A stretch of 64,000 bases of DNA from Cryptomeria japonica (Eukaryota > Streptophyta > Pinopsida > Cupressales > Cupressaceae), in NCBI RefSeq assembly GCF_030272615.1, contig NC_081412.1:548174488-548238487 (forward strand), given 5' to 3'. Under the pieces are notes generated by a model, which had not been told where the DNA came from, ran no database searches, and saw only the letters and a program-made list of their open reading frames with translations. The position numbers were made by a program, and so were the translations under genes. Positions 38,173 through 50,904 of this stretch are shown piece by piece; within the stretch, counting starts at the first letter, position 1, and each line of letters begins with the position of its first letter.

Positions 38173-40711
38173 TGTTAGACACAATGCACGATTGAGAGGG
38201 GGGTGAATCAGTGGTTCTCAAAATTTTTCCTTTAACTATCCCTATGAAAGTATACCAATTAACAGATCTAGCTGAATGCAGACTTACCGGTTAGTGAGGA
38301 GACAAAACACAAATGCATTCACACAAAGGGACATCACATAACACTAGTATGTACGAGGAAAACCCAAGATGGAAAAAACCTCGGTGAGTAATGCTGTTGG
38401 AGTCTACTGCTCCAATCCAGCCTCACAATGAATCTCTGTTACAATGTTTAGGGCACCAACCCAAGGAGCTACAACCACTGACTTGTTTATGGGATACAAC
38501 CCAAAGGAGATACAACCCCTGATTTAGGGCACCAAGACAAGGAGCACCAACCCCTAATTGATTTATGGGCCACAACCCAAAGGAGCTACAACCCCTGCAC
38601 TGAGCTACAAATTAGTGAACTCAAAGACAACTTCTCATACAAAATTATCACATTATTACAAGTGAATCTTGTAAACATTTCATATACCTCACTCTATCGG
38701 TGAGACACCTTCTCTGCTACATTGATACACCTCTCTCTCTACTACTGCTTCTTTACTAGTTCACCACTCTCTCTGCTAGTTCTCACTTCCTTCACATGCT
38801 CTGCTACTGTCCACCGGTACTACACTTAGCCGGTTATATGCCTGCCTTCTCTGCAGTTACCGTTTCTTCTTCTCTACTGGTATAAACACTACCAGGTCTA
38901 CACTTCTACCGGTTGAACTCTTCAACCTAGTTTAGTCTCTTCTCTATCTCCTTGATGAGCACTTGACTAATCTACACTCACATGCAACACTCAATCACTT
39001 AGTAGGAGTCCTATCTTCCTCTCTTTAGCAGCAACCATCAATGATTTTGGCTTCCTTATTTATAACTTGGTTTTCCCGCCAAAAGACAATTCAAATCTCA
39101 AGCGGTTAGGGTTTCCTCATCAACCTCAAGGCAAACCAAATCTAATGAGATCTTGTCCAATCTGATTGCCTAGATAGCCGTTTGCTCATCAATGCCATTA
39201 CCATGCCTTCTTGATCACTCCTTCTATCTTTGGCAATCTGCTTTTTCCCTTGTTAGCTGATTTCTTGGTCAATCACCAAGATTGTTCTTGCAGTTTCCTT
39301 CATCTGTCTTGATCTCCTCAATCACTTTGAGTTGGCTCTCTATTGTCCTCCATAACTCAAGCCACAAACCTCTACAATGACTCTACAACACATCCCATGA
39401 TTTATGAGATCCACCATTAATGTCGACCAACTCTACAACTACCTCGTCGGTGCACACTCCATCTACCGCTACATGCAAATCCACCACCTTTACACTACGT
39501 GACATCCATGTCAACTAACTGCCAACTTGGACCTTTGTGTTGGTTTAGATATGATCACCGACCAAACACTCAACTGGTTCTTCTTTACTGTCAGTTTACT
39601 TAATCTTGCCGGTAGCTCACACTTTATCGATTAACTCCTCATGTCTTCTCTTTGCTGAACTATCGGTGGAACTCCTTAACCAGTTTACCAGACATGTTTA
39701 TCCAAACCATGCTCATTCTCATTAGGTAGAGTCACATCTCTTAGCCTCTTTTCTTCCTTATTGGTTCTCATGCTTATGGGTAGCCATATTGATGACAACA
39801 TGTCATCATCCTTCAGTGGTTTCCAACTAAGGCATCTGCAAGCCGGTTTCATTCTCTAGTTTTAGGTGCACCACTTTGCCTCTTTCTTCATCAACCTAAT
39901 TAATATTTTTGCTGATTTGTCAAGGTGACAAACTCATAACACTTCATCTATTCTGACATCCCAACATGCCTTCTCTGTCGGTCCAGTGCATAACCCTGAT
40001 TTCATGTACTTGAGGCATTCCTTCGATTCACTAGTAGATCCAGTGTGATCCTTCAAAATCTTGCCTTTACCTCTTCTTCCTTATCTTGCAGAACTATAAT
40101 GCTTATTATGCATAATAGGAGATAGGTTCCACTTACCGGTGGAGTGACACCTTGTCATTTGTATCCTGTAATGCACTCATGTGATTTCCCTATTTGAGAA
40201 GCACATCTTCAAATGGGCACATGTGATCCAGTGTGGGCACATTCACTGTTAGTCATCTCTTCACATGGTGACTACATTCTTCATCTGGTGGGAGTCCTGC
40301 TATTCTGCAACCTCACAACATACTAGTGACTTATTCTTTCTTCCCCTCTGGTGCTGATGTGATTTAGGTAACATTCTGCCTCTTCATCACAAACACCATC
40401 CAAGCATCTTGCCCATTGTCAACACTTCACTTATCAGTCGACATACTCTCCTTACTAGTGATACACTATACTGGGACTGGTAACGTTACCATTTCATCCA
40501 CATAGGTCAGGCACTAACTTGTGTACCAATGACACTAGTGGTCATTTCTCTGAATGGCATTCTCTTCTTTACCTTACCAATGTTCTACAAACACAAAAGT
40601 GATATCAAGGATATCTCATTCTGTACTCCTTCATGAGAGTGTTCCACATACATCTCTCATACTAGTAGTTATCCTATATCACTTGACATCAATGACAACA
40701 CAATGCCAACA
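38173..40711 (-). mobile_element. Solo LTR G nested in R2
   Basis: It starts TGTTAGACACAATGC with 'gagaggggggtgaatcag' and ends ACACAATGCCAACA. It interrupts the R1/R2 colinearity exactly (gctgattc before, aaatcaacatg after; the uninterrupted R1 reads gctgactcaacatg near 18190). The flanking pentamers GATTC and AAATC match imperfectly, so it is an old insertion. It has the 'gaggaaaaccc...aacctcggtgag' block and repeated 'ggcaccaaccc' words near 38450-38600. No internal region, so it is a solo LTR of 2,539 bp. Confidence 0.75.
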
Positions 40712-41738
40712 AAATCAACATGACAAATGGTTATCCTAAAGCTACCGACTACAATAGTTGAAACTCAAAAAAATAAAATAATTAAATAATCAAATAAAGG
40801 GAGTCACCCTAATCAAGGGGCATTGGTTTTGGCTCGAGATATTGGCCCAACGTGCTATCTCTTGTTAACCACCTTCGAAGATGCATGCACATTTAGACCT
40901 ATGGATCCAAGTGAACTCGATGCCCTATACTTGCTATCATTGAAACATTCATACATCAAGTGTACATTCTCATGCATATATATGTATATAATCAAATTAA
41001 CTCAAATAATTGAAGGCAATTTTAACATCGTACGTGTTATCATATAATCAAATGATATGATATCATCCCTTTCACGTATGATTATCAATTAAACTTTTAT
41101 CATAATAATTTCATCAAAAAGCCTTCATAAATAGCATCATCAATATTATTCCTCTACAACACTAAGAATATAACTATATTTCTCAAATGAGGTCAACATC
41201 ATAACATCGTTAGTAACATGATACCTCATCAAATCAAAATAACATTAAATAAGATCCACTACTCTTACTCAACTAATCTAGCTAACATCACTCTCCTCAA
41301 TATAATTATTACTCAAGTCAATATTTCACACATGATTATATTAAATCATGAATTAGGTGTATCTCAATTATCAAAATATAATAGGTGTAAACATACCATA
41401 GCAACAATCCAACGAGTCAAGTATCCAAATCAGTCATGCAATGGTTCTCACAACTAGGAATAATAATAAAGCACACATCTCAATACAAGAGCATAATCAA
41501 ATCACCATGAAGCAATCCAACACATAAATAGTCTATAATGATCATGAGCATATATCAAAATTGAGAATAAGATAAACTCTTAAAGTTACATACATTGCAA
41601 CAATAAAGAGTCCAAAGCAAGATCGAACACCAAAAAATGATCCACATCCAAATTGCAAAAGATACAATCCATGAGCCTAAAGCCAATTATAGATAAATAA
41701 GTATGCAATGTATAAAAGAAGATGGGAGGGAAATTACA
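40712..41738 (-). repeat. Long LTR R2, right part
   Basis: It is colinear with R1 from about 18190 to 19220 and ends ...GGGAAATTACA. Unlike R1, no purine tract follows it, which fits a solo LTR. Confidence 0.55.
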
Positions 41739-42102
41739 AATACAATGTGAGATGGCAGGAGCTATTGGAAAAGGGATTGTTGAAGATCTTGAGTTCATTT
41801 TAGGTAGAATAAGCAAAATACTCATCTTACTTCTAGTATTTCTTTTGTATTTTTTTCTTTGTTGTTAATATTAATACTTTTAAAAGGTGTATGCACGAAG
41901 TTGTGCCAAAAAGGTTCCACACTTAAAAAATAAATTAAATGGCCATATTGCGCGCCCCTTAAAACTTTTTCAAACCATAAAAAATAGCAGTCTGCACTTT
42001 GGATGCATTCTGCCCTCCCAAACCCCCGTTTTGGCAATTTGGGGTGCCATTTTCTTGCGCCCACCCTTTGTAGAAGCTTGATATTGGGCACTAAGTTGTC
42101 CA

Positions 42103-43230
42103 TCTCTCATCAAAATTCTACCATGACATCGAAGAGCTCAAAGAGGTATGTATTTTTATTTGCTTGTCATTTTTTTTAATTAATTTGAAGATTAAACTAG
42201 GTTTCTTGATTTAAATTTATTTTCATTATTAGGAAATGAGATTAGACAAGAAAATGTTGAAAAAACTCAATCACCTCCTCAAGAAGATCATATTGAAGAA
42301 GAAGCACATCAAGAAGCTCCTACAATCCCTAGACATCCCATAGGTACATAAGAAAACCTATTAGGTCAAATAGAAAAAGCCAAAAAGAGCTTGAAGGTTT
42401 AATCACAAGGCTAAAATATCCCACTAGAACAAACTCCCATAGGACAAACCTTGCCAATTCTTTGTAATATATTATATCTCACATTCAATTTGTGAGTGGT
42501 CAAATCATTTTTTGGTCTAATAAGAAGGAAGAACAAAAACAATTTATGCTGACAAATTATCATATGCGGCAATGAAGAAAAAGAAAATTAATAAATTTGA
42601 CTTGTGTGCCCTTTTTAGGAATCTCTGAACGAATCAACCTTTACACCCTGGATGTAGGAGATTCCCTATTCATTGGTGTCATCATGAAGGGATTATGAAC
42701 AATTTTTGGGATAGGTGGTGCATGGTATTTTATCAGCTCCCATGTAATAATCATGAGGTACCCCAATACTTTTTGAGAAAACTGTACTGTGAGTTTGTCC
42801 TTAATGAGATCCCAAACTATTTTGATTTTCTAGATTTCCAAGGTAGAGGTGGGGGTTCCTCACATGATAGAGAGGGTGCACAATGTGACCCAAATCTCCC
42901 ACCAAGACCCTTGGCCAGACCTATGGTGGAGCATGTTATTATTCCTTCCATTGTGAAGGAGAGTGTTGAGGTCAAAACTCTAGAATCCATTAGCTCACTA
43001 ACTCAGACCCTTATACAGTATGCCAGGCCTCTAGTACAGGGTGATGTGGGTGATGATGGTGATTCTTCTAGGCATCAAGTTCCAGATCATTTTTGTCAAT
43101 CTTATGGTTCTCTTTGCACTTATGATCCTAATAGTACTAAGAATGCACGTGCATGAGCAGAGTTTGCTATAGAGAACATTGTCATGACAAAATCCTTGCT
43201 GCATGAAACATTTGGCATTGATACCCAGGT
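42103..43230 (+). pseudogene. Gene-like fragment of unknown origin, with possible intron
   Basis: A short exon-like start (ATGACATCGAAGAGC near 42122) meets a good donor (AG|gtatgt) and, ~85 bp later, an acceptor (attattag|GAAATGAG), giving an acidic Glu/Gln-rich stretch. Downstream is a frame of 153 codons at 42695-43156 containing NNFWDRWCMVFYQLPCNNHE and FLRKLYCEFVLNEIPNYFDFLDF, then a Gly/Ser and Pro-rich part. The blocks are separated by stops. I do not recognise a family; it could be a degraded DNA-transposon or retroelement protein, or a captured host gene piece. The other-strand ORF at 41822-42103 is taken as a shadow. Confidence 0.3.
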
Positions 43231-43440
43231 GAATTTCATTACAAGTTCATTGCATTATATTTATTAAATCTTATATAGAAATTTAACAATATATTTAAAT
43301 TAGTAAATTATTATGATAAAAAATCAGGGTCAAAGTGTTTACAATACTAGCAACATTCCTGCAACACCCTTTTTCATGACTTTGTCAACTCCACATGTAT
43401 ACAACAATTGAAGAAATATAACTATTGTATGCCAAAAATG

Positions 43441-44896
43441 TGGGATCAACTTGCAATAGAGAAGAGCACTTCAAACATACACATGAAACATTGCATTCAA
43501 TTTAGAAATCAAAACAAAACAAAGCAAGTTAATGAATAAAAAATCTTTAAAATTGATTCATGCTCCTCTATCTCTAAATATCTCTAAGATTCAAGGTGGC
43601 CCTCACTTGGAAGCGAACTTGATCCTCAAGATGACAACCTAGAGAATGAGATTTAAATGATTCTAGGATCAAAATGGATGCAACTATGATCCTAGTGAAT
43701 GATCTCGATATGAAACTAGATAATGATATAGTGTGAGATATTGATATGAAGCTAAAACTAATATGAAAAATGATACTAAAATGAAGCTAACATGATATGA
43801 GATTAACATGATATATCTAAGATTATAATGCTATAAAAAATGGTCTAAAATGCTATTCTATCAAAGAGAGATAATGTGCTTAATGTTATGAGACTATAAT
43901 GTAGATGCATAAAAACTTGATATGGAGAATGAAGAATGAGAGATCTATTTATAGAGAAAATAGGGCAATGGAGGGTTGAGATTGAATAATCTCAACAAGG
44001 GCTAGGATTGAAAGTTACTCAATCCATGTTTACAATTTTCACCAATGAAATGGTGACAATTGTCAACAAGAGGTGGCTTGAGAGGAGATGCAAGAGACAT
44101 TAAATGCCTTATAAGACATGAAGGTTACCTTAGGAGGTTGGGTGAAGGTTGGGTTATGGTCATCCATTGGATAAAGGTTTTACCAAAGGGGTAAACTCTT
44201 GTGCAATGATTAATAGGAAAACCAAGGTTAAAGCCATGGGTGCTTGATAAGACCCTTGGGTTAGATGAGGGTTAAGTTAGAGAGAAAGTCTCTAACCATG
44301 AGGGGAAGGTTGAGTTAACCATTAATGGTTTAGAAGACTTTGGGGAAAATTTGTAAAGAGTCCTTCCAAATTTGGGGGAACTCAACAAGTTAGCTTGTTG
44401 AAGAAATATAGCCTTAAATGCATTTAGAGGACTTTCCTCCAAATTTGAGAACTGACCTCCTCAAACTTAGGTAAATGACATGTTTAGAGGGATTAAAGCT
44501 AATTAAAATGGTTTAGAAGAATCTAGAAGGCTCTAGAAGAGGTTTAGGAGGCAAGTGGGAGATGTAGAAAAATGGAAGTGGGAGAAAATAATTTTAATTA
44601 AAATAAGATGTTTTATTTCAACTAATAAAGATGCAACTTGCATAAATACAAGTGGGGGGATTTTTATAAATAAATTAGATTTATTTATATGCAAGGGTCA
44701 ATTAAAATAAAGTGATTTATTTAATTAAAGGCTAGAAACGTTTAGATGAATTTAATTAAATAAATTGAGTAATTCATTTAATCAAATAGATGAAAATGAA
44801 GAAATTAATTAAATAAGATTTAATTAATAGGGGGACGAGGTTTAAATAAATATTAAATATTTATTTAAGAAGATGGTCAAAATTTATACGTCTACA
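43441..44896 (-). repeat. 3' LTR of element D, AT-rich family (L4)
   Basis: On the minus strand it starts TGTAGACGTATAAATTTTGACC next to a polypurine tract. It has attaattaaat blocks and a TATA-like ctataaatag near 43950 (minus), and probably ends at TTGATCCCA(CA) near 43441. It is closest to solo LTR L3 in the TATA-to-start half. The left limit is inferred. Confidence 0.6.
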
Positions 44897-44910
44897 TTTT
44901 TCCCCTCTTT
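44897..44910 (-). other. Polypurine tract of element D
   Basis: On the minus strand AAAGAGGGGAAAAA lies directly before the LTR start. It is nearly identical to the tract at 991-1003. Confidence 0.75.
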
Positions 44911-47900
44911 GAAATGACATGTGTGCACATGTTGATTCAAAGAAAATTGCTTGATATGCTACCAAAATTTTATTGATATGATGTTGTCGCCAAAATGTTC
45001 GATATGATGCCCCAAATATGAAAAATTGATTTGATATGAAGCTGGTGTCAATGTGAATCTGATATGAAATTGATATAGATTAAATATGATGCCCCAGATA
45101 TGAAGAATTGATTTGATATGAAAGTTGATATGAGACTGATATGAAATTGATGTGGAGATTTGATATGATAATTCCCCCTTGGGAGATCGTCTGTGCACTA
45201 AAGGCATGAATGATCTCTCAAAAGTAGAAGAAAGCTATTTGAAAGATAAAAGAGTGGATATTTGATGACATGCATGGGTTTAAGAAGATTGATTAGATTG
45301 ATTGGATTGATCAGATTGATCAGATTGAGATTAAGTCTGGTTTCAAGAATGGCACCTCTTGTATAAGACAAAGAAGATCAAAACGTCTAGTTTCAGGAAT
45401 GATATATCCTGTATAAGACATGATCAAAACGTATGGTTTTAGGAAAGATTAATTTTGTATAAGACATGATAGAATGGATCAGATGAAATAGATTGATAGA
45501 ATTGATAAGATTGAGATCAAGTCTGGTTCCTGGAATGACACCTCCTATATAAGACAAAGATGATCAAAACATCTAGTTTCAAGAATGATATATCGTGTAT
45601 AAGACCTGATCAAAACATTTGGTTTCAGGAAAGATACATCCTGTATAAGACATGATAAAATGGATTAATAGAATTGATAAGATTGGGATCAAGTCTGGTT
45701 TCAGGAATGACACCTCCTGTATAAGACAAAGATGATCAAAATGTCTGGTTTCAGGAACAATATATCCTGTATAAGACCCAATCAAAATGTCTAGTTTTAG
45801 GAAAGATACATCCTGTATAAGACATGTTGAAATTGATGTTGATGGATGAATGATGAAGATATAGAAGTGAAGAAATATTCCATGATGATGTGATAGATAT
45901 GCATGTGATGGATGCAATGATGAATGTGCCTAGATGATGATGATGAGATGTATCTTGAAAATGAGATGTATGATATGAGATGTTTATTGAAAATGAGATG
46001 TATGATATGAGATCTAAGAATGACATGATGATGATAATGATAATGAAATTATACTAATGCAAGATTAAAATGATATGCAACTTAATTTAAGATTAAAATG
46101 ATAATGATAATGAAATGATACTAATACAAGATTAAAATGATATGCAACCTAATGCAAGACTAAGATGATAATGATGTGCAACTAATGCAAATCTTCATAT
46201 GCATTCTCATTCTCAATGTTGCCATCTGTTTTGATCAAAGTGCTAATGCTTCCTTTGTTTTCATCATCAGGCCTTGATTTGTTGAAAGTTGATACAAGAA
46301 TCATGGTATAATTGAACCATAATGACCTAACTATAACTTACATGGATTTTGATATTTCAAGATGATACAAGCATTTAGATATAATTGAACCAAGACGACC
46401 CGAGTGTTGCTTGCATAAAACAAACAAGAGTTAACCTTTGTCCTATACAAATCCAAAATATCTTTAGTGATATGTTACCCGATCATATCATATGAAAAAT
46501 TTGCATAATAGAAGGCTTCACTCCCAAATAACATACAAATAAAACATCACATTCCTTCCTTACTTCTCTAGTCATTAAGACATACTTGAGTCACTTAGGA
46601 GATATGATAAGAAAAAATTAACAACCATAAGTAAACATGCATGCTATTGGAAATGTATTCTTGTTAAGTAAAACATCTCACAAATAGATCTTTTGTTTAA
46701 TTCCAATTAGTTCAATTCTATCTAGTCCTCTTGCATTGCCGATGTCATTCATTGGTTGTTCTGATCCTTGTTGTCTTGCTACGTGTTTGGTCTGATGTCT
46801 AAAACCCTCAAGGCAAAATGCCCCCAACGAGGTCAGGATTTTGCCCCTTGTTGTTGATACTATTTGGATATGGATATGTACACTAATCACCAAGCCATGG
46901 TGGGATATGATTTGGATAACTGATTCATATAAATCAAGGACAGTGACTATGCTAAGTATGTCCAGGATTGATAAGCATTTGCAAATTTTTGGTGATAGCT
47001 CAGATGGGTGGATATGATATGTACAAATAGATGGAGGAACCACTCTATCACAAATAGAGAGCTTGTTTTATTGCACTTTTTAATTTTTTATGATTTTTGA
47101 AAGATGAAACATGTACTGCCATCAATTGATAAAGATAAGGCTAACTAGAACAAAATCTAGTAGTCATACTGATCTATGTCATTGTTTTGATTTGTTCAAT
47201 GATTGATAAGAATGTCTGGTTTCAAAGAGTGAGTACACCATATAAGACTGACCTGTCTGGTTTCGAGTGTACGTATCCTTGTATAAGACATGTTGATGTT
47301 GATAGATTTTGCATGATGAATTTATTAACAAGACATGTGATCAGTTTGATTGCAAAATTCAAGAGTTTTCTTGTTATTGATTTGATTTGATAGATGGGAC
47401 ATGCATTCATGCTTTGATTTTCAATTTTTATTTAATTTTGTTGATTTTGTTGATTTTTAGTTTTTGGATATTTTGTGATTTTTGGAGTTTTTTTTGGATT
47501 AGAAGCAAGATGTACTTGTTTGCTCCAATGTATAGCAAGACAAGGAATATTATGAATGGATGAATGAACCATTGAGGTGGAAATGGATAGGAGAAAGACA
47601 AAGCTAGCTTATGAGGAGACACGTCAAGAGCTTTTTTAAATCATGTTTTTGTCCTTATTTTTGATCAAGATCAAGGATGGAAAAGGGGATATGGATGGAG
47701 ATCAGATATGGATAGGAGAAACAAGATCATAGATAGTGATGAATGATGGAAGCAATGAATAGGTAGGATAGATGGTATGGATAAGAGGGTATGGATAAGG
47801 TGAAGCAAGATCATAGATAGCACTGAATGAATTTAGATAGGGTAATGGATATTGGAGGAAGGATAATGGGAGATATGGTAGGAAGAATAGAGTGGATGAA

Positions 47901-49966
47901 CTTTTCCCCAAGCATAGAGGTTTCCATTTGCAAAAAGGCAATATGTAAGATTTTCACAACATCTAGCACCACCCAAATAAGTGTTCTTGAACTTTTCAAA
48001 GATAGACCCAACCCACACTTAGAACCTTTAGAAAAATTCAACTGAACATATCTAGCAACTAGGAAGCATACTCAAAAGGGAAGAAGAATCCCAAACCAAA
48101 TCAAGGTATTTAGTCTTTGATTATCCATGTCTGTGCAAGGTGGTTCATTCCGTCTCATAAGATCATTGTAATCTTCAGAATCCAGCGTGGCTAGCTACAT
48201 GAGTTACCCTAACTTCAAAAGCATCCTGGATAAAGCCTCACTACTAGCGAGTGTCCATAGGTCCGACGAGGTTATCATTGTAATATCAAAAATAATCCTC
48301 CATTACCATCCAGACATCCATAGCCCCGATGGAGTTATTTGCATGTTCCCGTAGCCAAGCATTTTGATATTGTATTTCATTGGATTTTTCTTTTCTTGAT
48401 ATTTATTTTCTTGCTCATGCTTTTGATCTTTGATATCGTCTTTTTGCTCTTTATTTTTATTACATTGGCTTGTAAGTGATGAAACTTACATGGGTCTAAT
48501 AATTACAGTGGCACTGAAGCAATATTTTAGATTTTTCACTAGCCATGTCTTCGACTAAGAGATCACAATGATTTAGAGAAATTTATTAAGTGTATGAGAT
48601 ATAGTAATCAAAAGATGTCGGTACCAAGATATAATAAGTGGTTCTTTTCTCGATTGAGTCTATACCCTAACCAAAAGAAAATGTTAAAGAGGAACAACCT
48701 CAGATTCTAAAGCGTTTCATGAATAGATATCTAGGAAAAGGAATGAACATGAGATTTGAGCACAGGCAAGCATGTGAAAAAATGACACAAATGCCTATTT
48801 CATAGATGAAGGATTTATGAAAAGGACTAAATGATAGGGATTAAAGGAATGGAAAAGAGGTGTTGGATAATAGATAGAATGTTTGAAGATTTGTGCTAGG
48901 ATAGATGGAAATGTATTCAAGATGAGTGTTGGTACACAACTTGAGAGGTGATGAAGTGATGGAGGAAAATTGAATTTTGCAACATAAGGAGCCAAAATAG
49001 ATAGAGGAGATGATGGAAGAATAGATTTGGAAAGTGGAAGATGTTTAGATAGATGGTTGAAGGAAGCTTTTGGAACAAGTCTAGATGCCAATTTTGATTG
49101 TTCTTTGGATTGTAATGCTTTTATGGGCAGCCACATTGATTTTGATTTTTCTTTTTGCTTAAAATATTTTTGTAGCCTTTTGGATTTTTCTTTTTGCTTT
49201 TGGATCAGATTTTTCTTTGATTTGACATGTCTTTTAGATTGAACATGTATATCTTTGGATGCATGTGGATATTTAGACTTATGGATTTTATTCTTGACAT
49301 CTAAATTTCTTCCAAAAGGAATGGGATTCATGGATGGGTAGGAATGATATAGAGGTATTTTGGATGGGTGGATGTAAGGTCCTATGATGGATAGAAGGAA
49401 GGAAGGCTTTGACTTTGGAATGAAAGGACCAAAAATAAATTTGGATGATGAAGGGATACCTTGATCTTGAATTGGAATAGGATCATTTGTGCTTTTTTCT
49501 TGATTTTCAATTAGATCAGTGGAGAATATGGAAGAGATATCATGATCTTGCTTAGGAGGTGGATGTTGAATGGGACTTTGCTCTTGAGATAAAAGGGGAT
49601 CATCATGGATGAAAATCTTAGGGAATCATCATAAGATTCTTGATAGGTGGGATCTTGATAAAAAATGGGATTAGATTGGAGAGCCATGACATCTTGATCT
49701 TGATTTAGGCTAGGAATCATTTCCTTTGAATAAGCTTCTTCTTTTCAAGTGAAAAGGGATGCTCACATGAGTGATCAAAGTTTCACTTTGGATAGGCTGA
49801 TGTTGTTGACTTGATGGATACTTCGTTTCAGATACTCAAGCTTACTAATTTGAATAGAGGGTTTATTTGATAGGACCCTATGACAAAGTACGTCAAATGA
49901 TATGGACAAAGTCTCCCGATATGAAAACTTTATTTGACTAACTTGAATACCTAGCTAGGTATTGTT
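44911..49966 (-). other. Non-coding internal region of element D
   Basis: It contains the tandem array at 45325-45835, two further array units near 47214 and 47257, and repetitive gatatgaa/gatgatg words. The longest frame (48795-49331 minus, 178 aa) is Lys/Ser/His/Pro-rich without any retroviral motif, and I treat it as non-coding or vestigial. The region 45,900-46,450 matches 1-400 in reverse complement. Confidence 0.5.
45325..45835 (-). repeat. Higher-order tandem array with hairpin units before the 3' LTR of D
   Basis: Units of ~50 bp (gtctggtttcagga...tcctgtataagac) occur near 45331, 45384, 45433, 45520, 45571, 45619, 45694, 45743 and 45790. Every third unit starts from a variant with 'ggaatgacacctcctg', giving a higher-order period of ~175-190 bp. 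CAGGA and TCCTG within a unit are complementary across ~8 nt and could form a small hairpin. The same units appear in reverse complement at 600-690. Confidence 0.85.
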
Positions 49967-50154
49967 CTGATTAATTAAGAAAAATAGGCTTTAAGGACCC
50001 AAAACCTTTAACAAAAGAGAGTAAGAAAAGACATAAAAAGTCCAGAGCTTAAGATCCGCTTACAAAATGACTGGCAAAAAGGTCAGCTAACAAAAAAGAG
50101 AACAAAGAAAACAACAACAAAGAAACAAGGAAAGCGCTACACAACTATAGTCTT

Positions 50155-50844
50155 CAGCAGATCCTCCACCTTCTTCACGAGATAGTCATAGGTGGCCCCA
50201 ATAGCTTTGAGATCTTCCAGGTCCTTGTTGGGTTTCTTTTCTTTCTTTTTGCCTTTGGTCTGGGTTCTGGGTCCTTGAGCTTCCCTTGTACCTTTAGTGT
50301 CTCAATAAATTTCCAAGATCTCCTTCTCTTCATCTAGTTTGCTGATGAGGGTGTTAGTGTTACTAGCAGATATCTTTAGGATGCTTAAACTCTATTCAAC
50401 AATACTCTTCAGACACTCCTCAATTTTGCTGACTTTACTGGCACTGTTCGAGATTGTTTGTTTATTAGCGTTAGCAAGATTTTTCCTTTCCAGCAAATCT
50501 TTCTCTATTTTCTCAAATCCGGGGTTGAAGGAATCTCTTATGTTTTCAGCTTTTGCGATGGTGTTTTTTAGGTCCTCAATGTAATCCACCATGGTCTTCC
50601 CTTCCCTAGTGTTGATGGTTTCCAAAATCTGAATTCTGTTACTAAGTTTTTTGTTGCCATCCACAACTTTCTTGTAACTAGTTATAAGCCACTCCATGGT
50701 ATCCATGAAACCTTGCATACCCTCTGGGGGAGGGTTATGGGGAGAATCAACCTTACTAGGGGTGTCCTGTTCCTTTTTTGGGGTGTCCCAAATAGTAGTT
50801 GTGTCTTTAACCCTAAGAGCCTCGTTCGTGGTCACCTTCTCCAA
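50155..50844 (-). pseudogene. Coiled-coil continuation of the extra LINE ORF
   Basis: The frame at 50392-50844 (150 codons) is Lys/Glu/Asn/Ile-rich with heptad-like spacing (WLITSYKKVVDGNKKLSNRI, then KLSNRIQILETINTREGK). After a TAG at 50392 the same frame continues as SLSILKISASNTNTLISKLD and, past another TGA, ends LKAIGATYDYLVKKVEDLL before a stop near 50155. It probably belongs to the same protein as 50905-51849, from which it is separated by stops near 50905 and 50850. Role unknown; the C-terminal coiled coil parallels that of ORF2 in elements A and C. Confidence 0.5.
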
Positions 50845-50904
50845 GTTATGTTAAGCTTCTAAGGTCCTTTCCTGCTTATAAACCTCTAGCTCCTTAACAT
50901 TCTC

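Noticed and set aside
48795-49331. 178-aa minus-strand ORF in element D as a possible gag
   Set aside because: Lys/Ser/Pro-rich with no capsid, knuckle or protease motif; composition matches the repetitive surroundings.
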